A DNA stretch of 64,000 nucleotides from Candidatus Moraniibacteriota bacterium (GTDB lineage: Bacteria > Patescibacteria > Paceibacteria > Moranbacterales > UBA2206), in NCBI GenBank assembly GCA_030645735.1, contig JAUSNP010000006.1, forward strand, positions 186,001 to 250,000. The letters run 5' to 3'. Of the stretch, positions 1 through 8,156 are shown piece by piece. Each line of letters starts with the position of its first letter. The stretch's first letter is position 1. The notes below the pieces were generated by a model, which was given only the letters and a program-made list of their open reading frames with translations, ran no database searches and was not told where the DNA came from. Made by a program: the position numbers and the translations under genes.

Positions 1-522
1 TTGCATCTTGCGCGTCACAAAAAACAGCACCACCACAATCACTCCCGCCAACACACCCGCATTCAAAACCGACAAAATATATTTAGTGCTGATTATTCTA
101 TAATTGAGCAGCGAAAAAAACAAAGTCAAAAGCATCGCTCCAAAAAGTCCGGTCAAGCGATCCACTACCACTGATGAAGCAGCTTGGGTATATTTCTTTT
201 CCGCTTTGCCAATTTGATAGGCGCGAAAAGTGTCGCCACCGATGAAAGATGGCATAAAATTATTGATGAAAGTTCCAGCTAAATAGAATTTGAAAAAATC
301 ACGCAGGGGCAAATGAATGCCTTTGAACTCGGCTAATTTTTTCCACTTATAGGCCGATACAAGAATTCCGGCAACCAGAACAATAAAATACAAAACGATG
401 TATTTTATTTCAATCTTACTTAGTAGCGCCAGAACTTCCTGCCAATTGATTTTGAAAATAAGCCAAAACAAAAACGCCAAACTAATGGCGAGCTTAATAA
501 TAAATTTAGTAATTTTTTTCAT
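1..522 (-). CDS. flippase-like integral membrane protein (UPF0104 / LPG synthase TM family), 3' end cut by window
   Basis: The first 174 residues are visible; the C-terminus lies beyond the window edge. The protein starts MKKITKFIIKLAISLAFLFW and has hydrophobic segments near residues 7-27, 40-60, about 120-140 and about 145-165. The stretch FIGGDTFRAYQIGK after the third hydrophobic region is typical of the lysylphosphatidylglycerol synthetase transmembrane family (UPF0104). Members are often found beside glycosyltransferases and are thought to move or modify lipids or glycolipids; the substrate here cannot be told. The start codon abuts the stop of the upstream GT4 gene with no gap, so the two are co-transcribed. 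Family assignment is good, function is inference. Confidence 0.8.
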   Translation of the reverse strand, partial: MKKITKFIIKLAISLAFLFWLIFKINWQEVLALLSKIEIKYIVLYFIVLVAGILVSAYKWKKLAEFKGIHLPLRDFFKFYLAGTFINNFMPSFIGGDTFRAYQIGKAEKKYTQAASSVVVDRLTGLFGAMLLTLFFSLLNYRIISTKYILSVLNAGVLAGVIVVVLFFVTRKMQ

Positions 523-1674
523 TTATTTAGAAACTTTTTGATAGAGTTCAAAATATTGTCGCGCCACCGAACCCCAGCTCATTGTCTCGGCCACCTTGCG
601 ACTCTCTTGTCCCATCTTTGCACATAGTTCCGGATTGGAAATGACTTTTTCAATTTTTTCCGCCATATCATCTGCATCACCCATCTCAATCACCAGGCCA
701 TTTTGACCTTCCGTGACCAATTCCTTGGTTCCACCCGTGTCAGTAGCTACAATCGGAAGACCAGAGGCCAAAGCTTCCAACATGGCATTGCTCATACCTT
801 CATTGAAAGATGGCAACACAAACAGACTGGCCTCTTGATAATATGGCGTGGTTTCTTCGCGTGGCACGCGGCCAATGAGTTGTATGTTTTTCTCCAATCC
901 CATTTCGGCCACCATTGCCGTCAAATTTTCCTTTTCATCTCCATCCCCCATCACCTTCAAAAAAATCTGCGGATATTTCGGCAACAACTGCGCCACCGCT
1001 TTGATCAAAAAATCCAAACCTTTTCTCTTGGTCACACGTGAAGCGCCAGGGGTGATGATAAATCTGTCAGCTGGTTTTTTGCTTGCATCCGGCTTGAAAT
1101 TTTCAATATCAATGCCATTGAAAATAACACCAACCTCTTGATCAGGTTTAGCCTTGAGCGCTAATTCTTTAAGTCCAATGCTATTGGAAATCACCGCGTC
1201 TGATTTTTTCCAGACATATTTGATGATAGGTGTGAAAACATAATAAGCCAAACCGAATCTTTCGCTATACCCAGGCACATCCGAACCGCGCAATGACACA
1301 ATGTAAGGCAAGCCATATTTGCGTTTCAATAGCATCGACAAAAATCCGCATGGAATGGAAAAAAAAGAATGCGTCAAATCATATTTATTGGCTTTGATAA
1401 GTTCTTTGGAAAACTGATAAGCTTTCCACGAATACACCAGCAAATCTTTTTGCGATTGAAAATGCAGATTGCTGGAATTTTTGCCGATCGGCAAGCGATG
1501 CACGCGAATTTTTTCACTAATATTGTCTAGATGATATTTTTCATCAATCGAAGAAGTCACCAAATCAACTTCCAAATCTGGAATTTTGGCAAACTCGCCC
1601 AAGATATAGGCCGTGGCGTTCGCTGCTCCGCCACCCAATGGCGGATATTCATAATTGAAAAACAAAACCTTCAT
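523..1674 (-). CDS. GT4-family glycosyltransferase
   Basis: A 383-residue GT-B fold enzyme that would transfer a sugar from a nucleotide-sugar donor to a growing surface glycan or lipid at the cytoplasmic face. The N-terminal Rossmann half begins MKVLFFNYEYPPLGGGAAN, with the glycine-rich loop typical of family 4. The C-terminal half carries ASRVTKRKGLDFLI and the EX7E donor-binding motif EGMSNAMLE near residue 300, followed by ALASGLPIVATDTGG. I chose the ATG at 1674 over a TTG two codons upstream. The gene is directly followed by the flippase-like gene. Donor and acceptor are unknown. Its spacer to ugd contains TTCGTAG micro-repeats. Confidence 0.9.
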   Translation of the reverse strand: MKVLFFNYEYPPLGGGAANATAYILGEFAKIPDLEVDLVTSSIDEKYHLDNISEKIRVHRLPIGKNSSNLHFQSQKDLLVYSWKAYQFSKELIKANKYDLTHSFFSIPCGFLSMLLKRKYGLPYIVSLRGSDVPGYSERFGLAYYVFTPIIKYVWKKSDAVISNSIGLKELALKAKPDQEVGVIFNGIDIENFKPDASKKPADRFIITPGASRVTKRKGLDFLIKAVAQLLPKYPQIFLKVMGDGDEKENLTAMVAEMGLEKNIQLIGRVPREETTPYYQEASLFVLPSFNEGMSNAMLEALASGLPIVATDTGGTKELVTEGQNGLVIEMGDADDMAEKIEKVISNPELCAKMGQESRKVAETMSWGSVARQYFELYQKVSK

Positions 1675-1689
1675 AATCAATTTGATTTA

Positions 1690-1728
1690 GACTTTCGTAG
1701 ATTCGTGTAACATTCGTAGTTTCGTATC
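1690..1728. repeat. TTCGTAG-type micro-repeat in spacer
   Basis: The spacer between the GT4 gene and ugd contains several degenerate words of the form TTCGTAG, TTCGTGT and TTCGTAT. A similar run (TTCGCAT, TTCGTAG) lies at 63754-63792. No pairing strong enough to call a hairpin was seen. Confidence 0.4.
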
Positions 1729-1737
1729 GGTCTTACT

Positions 1738-3069
1738 TTAGACATTGCGTCCAATTGATTTATAGTCAAAGCCCAATTCTTTCATTTTCTTTGGATTATA
1801 CAGCAATCGTCCATCAAAAATTACTGCATCCTTCATTCTCTTTTTCATTTCATCAAAATCCACACTGCGGAATTCTTTCCATTCAGTAACAACGAGCAAT
1901 CCATCCACTCCATTTAAAGCTTCGTATTTACTATCAAAATAGCTGATGCTCGGATTGTTGCCAAAATATTCCGGCTGTGTCGCCATGCCCATCGCTTCTG
2001 GATCATGTGCTTTGATAGTTGCACCCTTGCCAATCAAATCATTGACAATATCCACGGCAGATGACTCACGCATATCATCCGTGCCAGCTTTGAAAGCCAA
2101 GCCCCAAATAGCAAAAGTCTTGCCAGTCAAATCCGGACCAAGATTAGTGATGACCATATCAGACAAAATATGCTTTTGCTCATTATTAGTTTCAAGGGTT
2201 TGCATAAACATCTTAGCCTCATAACCATTGTCATTGGCAATCTTAATCAGCGCGCGCACATCTTTGGGAAAACAACTGCCTCCAAAACCAGGACTAGCAT
2301 ACATAAACGGTTCACCGATGCGCGGATCAGCTCCCATAGCTCTACGCACATCATCAAAATCAGCACCTACTCGCGCGCAAATGTTAGCCAACTCGTTATT
2401 GACTGAAATCTTAGCTGCCAAAAAACAATTTGAAGCATATTTCACAGTTTCCGCAGTCTTGGGATCCATAGCATAAAAACGACCCTCTCTTCGCATAAAT
2501 GGACTGTACAATTCTTGCATCGTCTCAAGCACTTTCGGATCATCCGCACCCACTACGATTCGACTTGGTTCCATGAAATCCTTAACGGCTGTGCCCTGGG
2601 CCAAAAATTCCGGGTTACTGACTACATCGAATTTAATATCCGCGCCTCGTTTCTTGAGTTCTTCCGCAATGGTGTTGCTCACCATCTCAGCTGTGCCGAT
2701 TGGTACAGTAGATTTGTCCACCACAATCAAAGGATGATCCATCAATTGCCCGATGGATTGCGCCACAGTTACCACATGACTCAAATCTGCGCTGCCATCT
2801 TCATTTGGCGGAGTTCCCACGGCAATAAAAATGATATCACTGTTTCGAAGCGCATCATTCAAATCAGTCGTAAAACGCAAATTTTTGTTATCCAAATTTC
2901 GCTCTACCAATTCATCCAAACCTTTTTCATGCAAAGGCACCTTGCCCTGCGAAAACTGAGCCACTTTGTCCGCATTATTATCTACGCAAATAACAGTATT
3001 GCCCATTTCAGCCAAGCATGCGCCTGTCACTGAACCAACATAGCCTGTTCCGATTACTGCAACTTTCAT
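1738..3069 (-). CDS. ugd: UDP-glucose 6-dehydrogenase
   Basis: Oxidises UDP-glucose to UDP-glucuronate with two NAD+ in the cytosol, feeding acidic sugars into the surface polysaccharide. The 443-residue length is normal for the family. The N-terminus MKVAVIGTGYVGSVTGACLA holds the NAD-binding GxGYVG loop. The catalytic cysteine is in FGGSCFPKD near residue 265. The C-terminal UDP-binding domain contains WGLAFKAGTDDMRESSA and the closing FDGRLLYNP. The substrate can be supplied by GalU encoded at 43907-44773, and the epimerase at 35319-36392 could convert the product to UDP-galacturonate. It is preceded by a palindromic spacer (3076-3169). Confidence 0.97.
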   Translation of the reverse strand: MKVAVIGTGYVGSVTGACLAEMGNTVICVDNNADKVAQFSQGKVPLHEKGLDELVERNLDNKNLRFTTDLNDALRNSDIIFIAVGTPPNEDGSADLSHVVTVAQSIGQLMDHPLIVVDKSTVPIGTAEMVSNTIAEELKKRGADIKFDVVSNPEFLAQGTAVKDFMEPSRIVVGADDPKVLETMQELYSPFMRREGRFYAMDPKTAETVKYASNCFLAAKISVNNELANICARVGADFDDVRRAMGADPRIGEPFMYASPGFGGSCFPKDVRALIKIANDNGYEAKMFMQTLETNNEQKHILSDMVITNLGPDLTGKTFAIWGLAFKAGTDDMRESSAVDIVNDLIGKGATIKAHDPEAMGMATQPEYFGNNPSISYFDSKYEALNGVDGLLVVTEWKEFRSVDFDEMKKRMKDAVIFDGRLLYNPKKMKELGFDYKSIGRNV

Positions 3070-3075
3070 ATAGTT

Positions 3076-3169
3076 TAGTTCTTAAAGTCCGTAAAGTCGA
3101 AAGTCCGTAAAGCCAATTTTAAAAAAAACTGCTTTATGAACTTTATAGACTTGATGGACTTTTGACTTA
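3076..3169. repeat. dispersed palindromic repeat, AAAGTCC family, copy 1
   Basis: Left arm holds AAAGTCCGTAAAGTCGAAAG, right arm holds ATGGACTTTTGACTTA; the arms are near-reverse complements around an A-rich centre, so the transcript can fold into a long hairpin. It fills the gap between the GT2 gene and ugd and has the same build as the other copies listed below. Confidence 0.8.
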
Positions 3170-4108
3170 GTTATTAGTTATTTCTTTGATTGAATAATTC
3201 ATGCGATTCTGATTCTTGTAATAATTTTTCACCAAGATATCAGCAAGAAGTCCTGAAATGAACAATTGAATTCCAGCTAGGATAAAGAAGATGCCCATAA
3301 GCGGCCAAACTCTTTCGGATAAAGAAGCATTGAAAAATATTTTTTCAACAGCCATCCATAGAAGAATCAATGTGCCAACTACAGAAAAAGCGATGCCAGC
3401 TCCGCCAAACAAATGCAATGGCCGGTTGGCATATTTTCTCCAGAACCAAATTGAAACCATATCTACAAAACCTTTGATAGCTCGTTTCCAGTTATATTTA
3501 GTTTGGCCATGCACACGCGCATGATGAGAAACAATCACTTCGCCAACTTTATAGCCTTGCATTTCCAAAACAGCCGGCATGAAACGATGCATTTCACCAA
3601 ACAAATCCACTTCCGCAAAACAAGCTCGTTTATACGCCTTCAAACTGCATCCACTATCATGAATTTTATCTTGAATCAAAATTTTTCTCAAAACATTAGC
3701 TCCGCGAGAAAAAAATCTCTTCATGAAAGTGTCTTTGCGATGAAATCTCCAACCGGAAACCACGTCATATCCGCCTCTATTCATCTCATCCAAAAGTGAA
3801 CCAATGTCGGCAGGATCATTTTGCAAGTCACCATCCATCGTAATAATAATTTCACCCTTAGCTTCTTTGATGCCAGCATCAAATCCAGCAGTTTGACCAA
3901 AATTCTTGCGGAAACGAATAAATTTCAAAGGTGTCAAACCAACTGCTTCCTCCGCAGTTTTGTCTTTGGATCCATCATCAATAAAAATAATTTCATAGCT
4001 CTTCCCCAATGCCACACATGCATCCTTAATTCTTTGGTGTAACAACGCTACATTTCCCTCCTCATTGTATAGAGGAACGACAACTGACAAATACGGGTTT
4101 TCTTCCAT
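3167..4108 (-). CDS. GT2 glycosyltransferase, DPM1/GtrB-like, with two C-terminal membrane helices
   Basis: Probably a polyprenyl-phosphate glycosyltransferase that charges undecaprenyl phosphate with a sugar on the cytoplasmic face. At 313 residues it matches GtrB/ArnC-type enzymes. The N-terminal GT-A domain shows SVVVPLYNEEGNV, IIFIDDGSKDKT, a FRKNFGQTAGFDAGI segment and the metal-binding MDGDLQNDP. QTKYNWKRAIKGFVDM near residue 205 is the usual linker before the membrane. Two hydrophobic helices follow at about 228-258 and 268-292. Such lipid-linked donors are used by GT-C enzymes like the neighbour at 5185-6567. The exact sugar is unknown. Confidence 0.92.
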   Translation of the reverse strand: MEENPYLSVVVPLYNEEGNVALLHQRIKDACVALGKSYEIIFIDDGSKDKTAEEAVGLTPLKFIRFRKNFGQTAGFDAGIKEAKGEIIITMDGDLQNDPADIGSLLDEMNRGGYDVVSGWRFHRKDTFMKRFFSRGANVLRKILIQDKIHDSGCSLKAYKRACFAEVDLFGEMHRFMPAVLEMQGYKVGEVIVSHHARVHGQTKYNWKRAIKGFVDMVSIWFWRKYANRPLHLFGGAGIAFSVVGTLILLWMAVEKIFFNASLSERVWPLMGIFFILAGIQLFISGLLADILVKNYYKNQNRMNYSIKEITNN

Positions 4109-4248
4109 GTTTTTTTAAAAAGCTTATCTACAATCTCCTGAGATCATGAATAAACTCTAATATTTATTTACCTTTATATTTTAAGCCAATTTGCAATTAT
4201 TGGCAACACAAGCACAAATCCACCTGTGGACAACCAAATGCTCAAATT

Positions 4249-5166
4249 TTAGCGCTTTTTAAGATGTCTTTCGAATTCCTCTTGATCTGATTTGTTGATT
4301 GAATCCAAAATCAAGCCATTCGAGAAGCTGATAATCGCCAGCACCATCAAACCAGAGGCCAAAATAGCCGAAGGAACCTTGGAAACGAAGCGTGTCTCAA
4401 TGAATTCAACCACCACTGGGATGCCAAATGACACACCCACCAAGAAAAAGATTGCTGCCACCAGACTGAAATAGCGCAAGGGATAGAAATAGCGATATAG
4501 ATTGAAAATGGTTGTCAGCACCCGAAAGCCATCTGAAAAAGTGTTGAGCTTGGATTCACTGCCAGCTGGCCGATCACGATAGATAATCGGAACTTCTTGA
4601 ATTTTCAATTTCCGACTCAAAGCAAAAATTGTCATATCAGTTTCCAGTTGAAAACCCTCGCACAAAGCTGGATAAGTTTTCACAAAGCGTCGCGAAAAAA
4701 CCCGATAACCACTCATGATGTCTTTCAATTTCACATCGTACAAATGATTGATGAGAAAAAGCACCAAGCCGTTGCCAAAAGTATGAAAATCTCTTTTATT
4801 TTCTCTAGTATAAGTTCCGTTAGACAATCGGTCACCCACCACCACATCCGCGCCCAACTCAGCTTCTTGCAAAAGTGCCTGCACGCTCTCAGCTGGATAG
4901 GTATCATCTCCGTCAATCAAAACATAAAAATCGGCTTCGATGTCACGCAACATCGAACGCACCACATTGCCCTTGCCTTGACGCGATTCTTTGCGCACAA
5001 TCGCACCAGCTTCTTTGGCAATGGCAAAAGTGGCGTCCTTGGAATTGTTATCATAAACATAGATTTCCGCTTGCGGAATTTCTCGCTTGAAATCAGCCAC
5101 CACCTTGGCAATGGTCTGGGCTTCGTTGTAGCAAGGGACGAGAACGGCGATTTTTTTATCTGTCAT
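4249..5166 (-). CDS. GT2 glycosyltransferase with C-terminal membrane helices
   Basis: A 305-residue GT-A enzyme of the dolichyl-phosphate-glucose/mannose synthase type. Motifs are KIAVLVPCYNEAQTI, YVYDNNSKDAT, KESRQGKGNVVRSM and the DXD-like IDGDDTYPAESV. The acceptor-loop region shows MSGYRVFSRRFVKTYP, a hallmark of the polyprenyl-phosphate branch. Two hydrophobic segments (about 228-255 and 262-285) anchor the C-terminus. It starts 18 bases after the stop of the GT39-like gene upstream on the same strand, so the two probably form an operon and may act in one step pair: donor lipid made here, used by the GT-C enzyme outside. Confidence 0.9.
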   Translation of the reverse strand: MTDKKIAVLVPCYNEAQTIAKVVADFKREIPQAEIYVYDNNSKDATFAIAKEAGAIVRKESRQGKGNVVRSMLRDIEADFYVLIDGDDTYPAESVQALLQEAELGADVVVGDRLSNGTYTRENKRDFHTFGNGLVLFLINHLYDVKLKDIMSGYRVFSRRFVKTYPALCEGFQLETDMTIFALSRKLKIQEVPIIYRDRPAGSESKLNTFSDGFRVLTTIFNLYRYFYPLRYFSLVAAIFFLVGVSFGIPVVVEFIETRFVSKVPSAILASGLMVLAIISFSNGLILDSINKSDQEEFERHLKKR

Positions 5167-5184
5167 AGTTCATTTAACTAAAAA

Positions 5185-6567
5185 TTATTTTCTAATATAC
5201 AGATCGCTATAGGCAGGAGATTTTGCATAGTTGTCCGCCACGGCTGGATTTTTTATTTTGATGAATGAATTGGAAATCACTTTTGGCTTGAACTTATCAA
5301 TCAAAGTATAGGCATTATAATCATACTCCCGCATCAGGCGATATGAAGTCAGCACGCCAGTTTTTGGTTTCGTCGAAAACCAGAAATAATCCAGGTCTTT
5401 GCGAAAAACATTGAAATTAGCATCACCATCATAAATGCGATCATTTTTATTGGTTATCGACAAAACATAATCAATTTTTTGCAATTGTTTTTTGTTATTT
5501 TCGCTGACATACCCCAACACGCCCAATGAACCAGCCACTGTTGCCAACATCAAGAAAATCGCCACTTGCTTCTTCCACTCAAACAGTTTCACAAATTGCG
5601 CCGCTGCAACCATCACGATGAACGGCATCGAGGTCAAATAATATTGCGGGAAGGGTGATTTCGTCGCAAAAATGAAACTCAACATCCCCAGCGCTAAAAA
5701 AGCAATAACACTAAAAGATTTCCTGCGAACCAGCTCGACAATCCCCACCACAAACAAAATCCACACCAACGGGTTTTGTTCCATTGAAATCAACAGATAT
5801 TTATACAACGGAAAAGTGTTGAGCAAATTGGCGTTGATCAACCAGTTCAGGAAAAAATATTCCGACCAAGTGAAAGTCACTGCAACATACCAAATAAATA
5901 TTCCCGAAAAAACTGCCATCATTCCCCAGAAGATCAAAAAGTCTTTCCACGCAATTTCTTTTTTCCAAAGTTTATACAAAAAAATCAAGCCGATCAAAAA
6001 AATCAAAAACACCGCTTTTTGCAAAAACAAGAAAGACACAAACAAAGCCGTGGCACTCAGCAAGAGTTGCCAAAGTTTTTTCGTCTCAAAAAATCGTAAA
6101 AGAAAAAACACCGCCAAAAGTTCAAACAACACCAACGGCACATCCGGTCGCACTTCCAAAATCTTCTGCAAAAAAATGACTGTCGAAGACAAAAAGAACA
6201 CACTCAGGAGTGCAACATTTTTGTCATAGGCTATTTTGGCAATTCGATACACAAGTCCCGCCACCCCAACAGCCATCGCCAAAGACAAGAGTCTGGAAGC
6301 AATGATGGCCTTCACACCTTCGCCGACAATAGCAATCAAATCACTCAAGACATAGTACAGCATGAAATGATGCTGTTGCAGAAAATCCACATAAATCTTC
6401 TCACCCGCAAAAATCTTCCAACCTGAATGGATAGCCTCAAATTCATCATGATTGAATGACCGATACAACGAAAGCGCCACCGCCACCAGCGCAAACAAAA
6501 CAATGCTAACCATGGCAATTGGACGATAACTCGGCTTTTGCGAAATGAATTTTTTGATAATTTCCAT
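5185..6567 (-). CDS. GT39/ArnT-like integral membrane glycosyltransferase (GT-C fold)
   Basis: A 460-residue polytopic protein with about ten hydrophobic helices and a short soluble C-terminus. The first external loop has NHDEFEAIHSGWKIFAGE, the acidic motif expected for the catalytic site of PMT/ArnT-type enzymes, which transfer sugars from a polyprenyl-phosphate donor on the outer face. The next loop HHFMLYYVL and the helix-rich remainder fit PF13231/PF02366-type transferases. Acceptor (lipid, protein or glycan) is unknown. A TATAAT box sits six bases before the ATG, so the message may be leaderless. It is followed by a donor-making GT2 gene. Confidence 0.85.
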   Translation of the reverse strand: MEIIKKFISQKPSYRPIAMVSIVLFALVAVALSLYRSFNHDEFEAIHSGWKIFAGEKIYVDFLQQHHFMLYYVLSDLIAIVGEGVKAIIASRLLSLAMAVGVAGLVYRIAKIAYDKNVALLSVFFLSSTVIFLQKILEVRPDVPLVLFELLAVFFLLRFFETKKLWQLLLSATALFVSFLFLQKAVFLIFLIGLIFLYKLWKKEIAWKDFLIFWGMMAVFSGIFIWYVAVTFTWSEYFFLNWLINANLLNTFPLYKYLLISMEQNPLVWILFVVGIVELVRRKSFSVIAFLALGMLSFIFATKSPFPQYYLTSMPFIVMVAAAQFVKLFEWKKQVAIFLMLATVAGSLGVLGYVSENNKKQLQKIDYVLSITNKNDRIYDGDANFNVFRKDLDYFWFSTKPKTGVLTSYRLMREYDYNAYTLIDKFKPKVISNSFIKIKNPAVADNYAKSPAYSDLYIRK

Positions 6568-6573
6568 ACTATA

Positions 6574-6602
6574 ATTATATAGCCAAACCCAGATAATGCC
6601 TA
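6574..6602 (-). promoter_or_regulatory. promoter of the GT39-like operon, leaderless type
   Basis: Reading the minus strand, TATAAT lies at 6579-6574, six bases before the ATG at 6567. A weak -35 (TAGGCA, four of six consensus bases) lies 17 bases further up. The geometry puts the likely transcription start at the start codon. Confidence 0.5.
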
Positions 6603-6621
6603 GCTAGGCAGTTTGGTACAA

Positions 6622-6650
6622 AAAAAAATCGGAGTCAGACTCCGATTTTT
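6622..6650. terminator. bidirectional intrinsic terminator
   Basis: Perfect hairpin ATCGGAGTC / GACTCCGAT with A-run on the left and T-run on the right, so it works on both strands. It serves the Fic gene (minus) from the right and any readthrough from the left. The core TCGGAG..CTCCGA recurs in the terminators at 11951 and 27602. Confidence 0.85.
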
Positions 6651-6664
6651 GATATTGTCTAGAA

Positions 6665-6693
6665 AGTTCATAGTTAACTGTGAACTATGAACT
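6665..6693. repeat. perfect 11-bp inverted repeat
   Basis: AGTTCATAGTT at 6665-6675 pairs with AACTATGAACT at 6683-6693 around a 7-base loop. No T-run follows, so it is not a standard terminator. It lies downstream of the Fic gene and resembles the AGTTCATAAAG units of the dispersed palindrome family. Confidence 0.55.
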
Positions 6694-6763
6694 AATACGA
6701 AATACATGTCATAATCTGTCAAATTTGAGATTTATGAACTACAAGTGTTATTTTTTCTAACCT

Positions 6764-7810
6764 TTAGTTTATCAACTTATAATAGGTCGCTTTGCCCTTG
6801 CCCATTTTTTCAATAATACCCAGATCTATCAATTTTCTAAAATCTTGGTTCCTTGTGGGTTTGGCCCGGTCAGTTAGTTTGGAATAATCACGATCAGCTA
6901 TATAGCCATGCGCTGTTATATATTCAATTATTTTCTGATGATAATCTTTCAGCTCTTTTTCTGGTGAGGAAGTTTGTTGAATCAATCCTTTTTCAACCCT
7001 AAGCAGTTCATCAATAATTCCATCGGTGAAATATTCAAGCCAAGAAGTAAAATCAATCTGATCCTTGATATCATAATAATTGCCTAGTAGGCCGACTTCT
7101 TGAAAATATTTGCTAATATTTTGATTATAATAATTTTCAAAACTAAAAAGATTGAAAGTGTTGAGCCCCATCTTTGCCAACAATACCTTAGTTGCCAAAC
7201 GAGCTGTTCGCCCATTGCCATCAATAAATGGATGGATAATAACAAATTGTTTATGGAAAATTCCAGCCAAAATCAATGGATCGATTATATTTTTATTCTT
7301 GCCAATATAAGCAAACAATTCATCCATCAACTCCACAACTTCAGAATGTTCTGGTGGAAGATACGCGACTTGACGAAGCCGAGGATCATTGACAAAAACT
7401 GGTTCGGTTCTCAATCGACCACAACGATACTCTTCAATCAAGTCTTGTGTTATAGTTTTTTGAATATTTAAAACCAATGTCAAATCAAAATCATGTGTCT
7501 CTTGCTCAATCAAATTGTTCAATTCAACCAGCGCCTTGTTGTAGTTCAGAACCTCTTTCTCGCTATCGCGAACATGCTCAGGTCTATTTTTCAGAATTCT
7601 TTTGACATCAGTTAGCGGCAATGGATTGCCTTCTATACTAGTTGATGAAAAGGCTGAAATTTCCCTGGCTCTTTTTTCCAATTCTGCCAAAACTACACCT
7701 GAAAAAGTCCGGCTGTTTAAGTCGGCAATAATTTCAGTTATTCTCTTGATATTAGCCAATAATCGATTAGAAATCGTGTATTTAGGCTCAAACATATTAT
7801 TCTTATTCAT
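6764..7810 (-). CDS. Fic-domain protein with C-terminal winged-helix region
   Basis: Fic proteins usually transfer AMP from ATP to a hydroxyl side chain of a target protein. The catalytic loop HPFIDGNGRTAR (about residues 195-206) is intact, including the catalytic histidine. The N-terminal stretch SSTSIEGNPL (about 56-65) is the inhibitory (S/T)xxxE(G/N) helix, making this a class II, self-inhibited Fic. The C-terminal 80 residues look like a winged helix (KPTRNQDFRKLIDLGIIEKMGKGKATYYKL), as in Fic proteins that bind DNA and may control their own operon. It stands alone between two terminators/AT-rich regions, 348 residues. The target is unknown. A near-perfect promoter with repeats in its spacer lies upstream. 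Confidence 0.93.
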   Translation of the reverse strand: MNKNNMFEPKYTISNRLLANIKRITEIIADLNSRTFSGVVLAELEKRAREISAFSSTSIEGNPLPLTDVKRILKNRPEHVRDSEKEVLNYNKALVELNNLIEQETHDFDLTLVLNIQKTITQDLIEEYRCGRLRTEPVFVNDPRLRQVAYLPPEHSEVVELMDELFAYIGKNKNIIDPLILAGIFHKQFVIIHPFIDGNGRTARLATKVLLAKMGLNTFNLFSFENYYNQNISKYFQEVGLLGNYYDIKDQIDFTSWLEYFTDGIIDELLRVEKGLIQQTSSPEKELKDYHQKIIEYITAHGYIADRDYSKLTDRAKPTRNQDFRKLIDLGIIEKMGKGKATYYKLIN

Positions 7811-7818
7811 GTCTTATA

Positions 7819-7852
7819 GTCTAATTATAGACGATTGATAGACGATTGTCAA
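7819..7852 (-). promoter_or_regulatory. Fic promoter with operator-like repeats
   Basis: On the minus strand TTGACA (7852-7847), a 17-base spacer and TATAAT (7829-7824): both boxes match consensus. The spacer carries two direct repeats TAGACGATTG (plus strand 7828-7837 and 7839-7848), 11 bases apart, and a palindrome GTCTA-ATTA-TAGAC (7819-7832) covers the -10. This strongly suggests a repressor site, possibly bound by the Fic winged helix itself (inference). Confidence 0.7.
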
Positions 7853-7865
7853 TACTAGATTTTTA

Positions 7866-8056
7866 TGGCTTAATACAGCCACTCTCACCCCCGCTTGACG
7901 CTTGTATCTTGCTCAGCACTTGGCTTTTGTATCTTGGAACTTGTATCTTGCGTAGCCCTTGTATCTTGGAATTTGTGATTTGCAACTTGCTTGGTTATAT
8001 TGTATCTTGGAATTTGTACCTTGCTTAGCACTTGTATCTTGCCTGTGCCTTTGTAT
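7866..8056. repeat. degenerate array of TTGTATCTTG words
   Basis: This gene-free stretch (7853-8110) is dominated by the ten-base word TTGTATCTTG and relatives (CTTGTACCTTG, TTTGTGATTTG, TTTGTATCTTA). At least six exact TTGTATCTTG copies are visible, some grouped in longer words such as TGTATCTTGGAATTTGT and TTGCTTAGCACTTG. Spacing is irregular, so it is not a clean tandem repeat and not a CRISPR array. No ORF with codon structure was recognised. Confidence 0.75.
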
Positions 8057-8116
8057 CTTATCCTGCTCGCAAGCTTTATCCAGCTTACTTAGGACGACTC
8101 TGGAGAGAATTGAGAC

Positions 8117-8144
8117 TTGATGGGATTTTAACAGTTATTATGAT
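8117..8144 (+). promoter_or_regulatory. promoter for the adenosine kinase/ahcY operon
   Basis: TTGATG at 8117-8122, a 16-base spacer and TATGAT at 8139-8144, twelve bases before the ATG at 8157. Fair match to sigma-70 consensus. Confidence 0.5.
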
Positions 8145-8156
8145 AAACTAGATATT

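Noticed and set aside
7866..8056. Possible CRISPR array at the TTGTATCTTG words
   Set aside because: Unit spacing is irregular, repeats are too short, no spacers of equal length and no cas genes are nearby.
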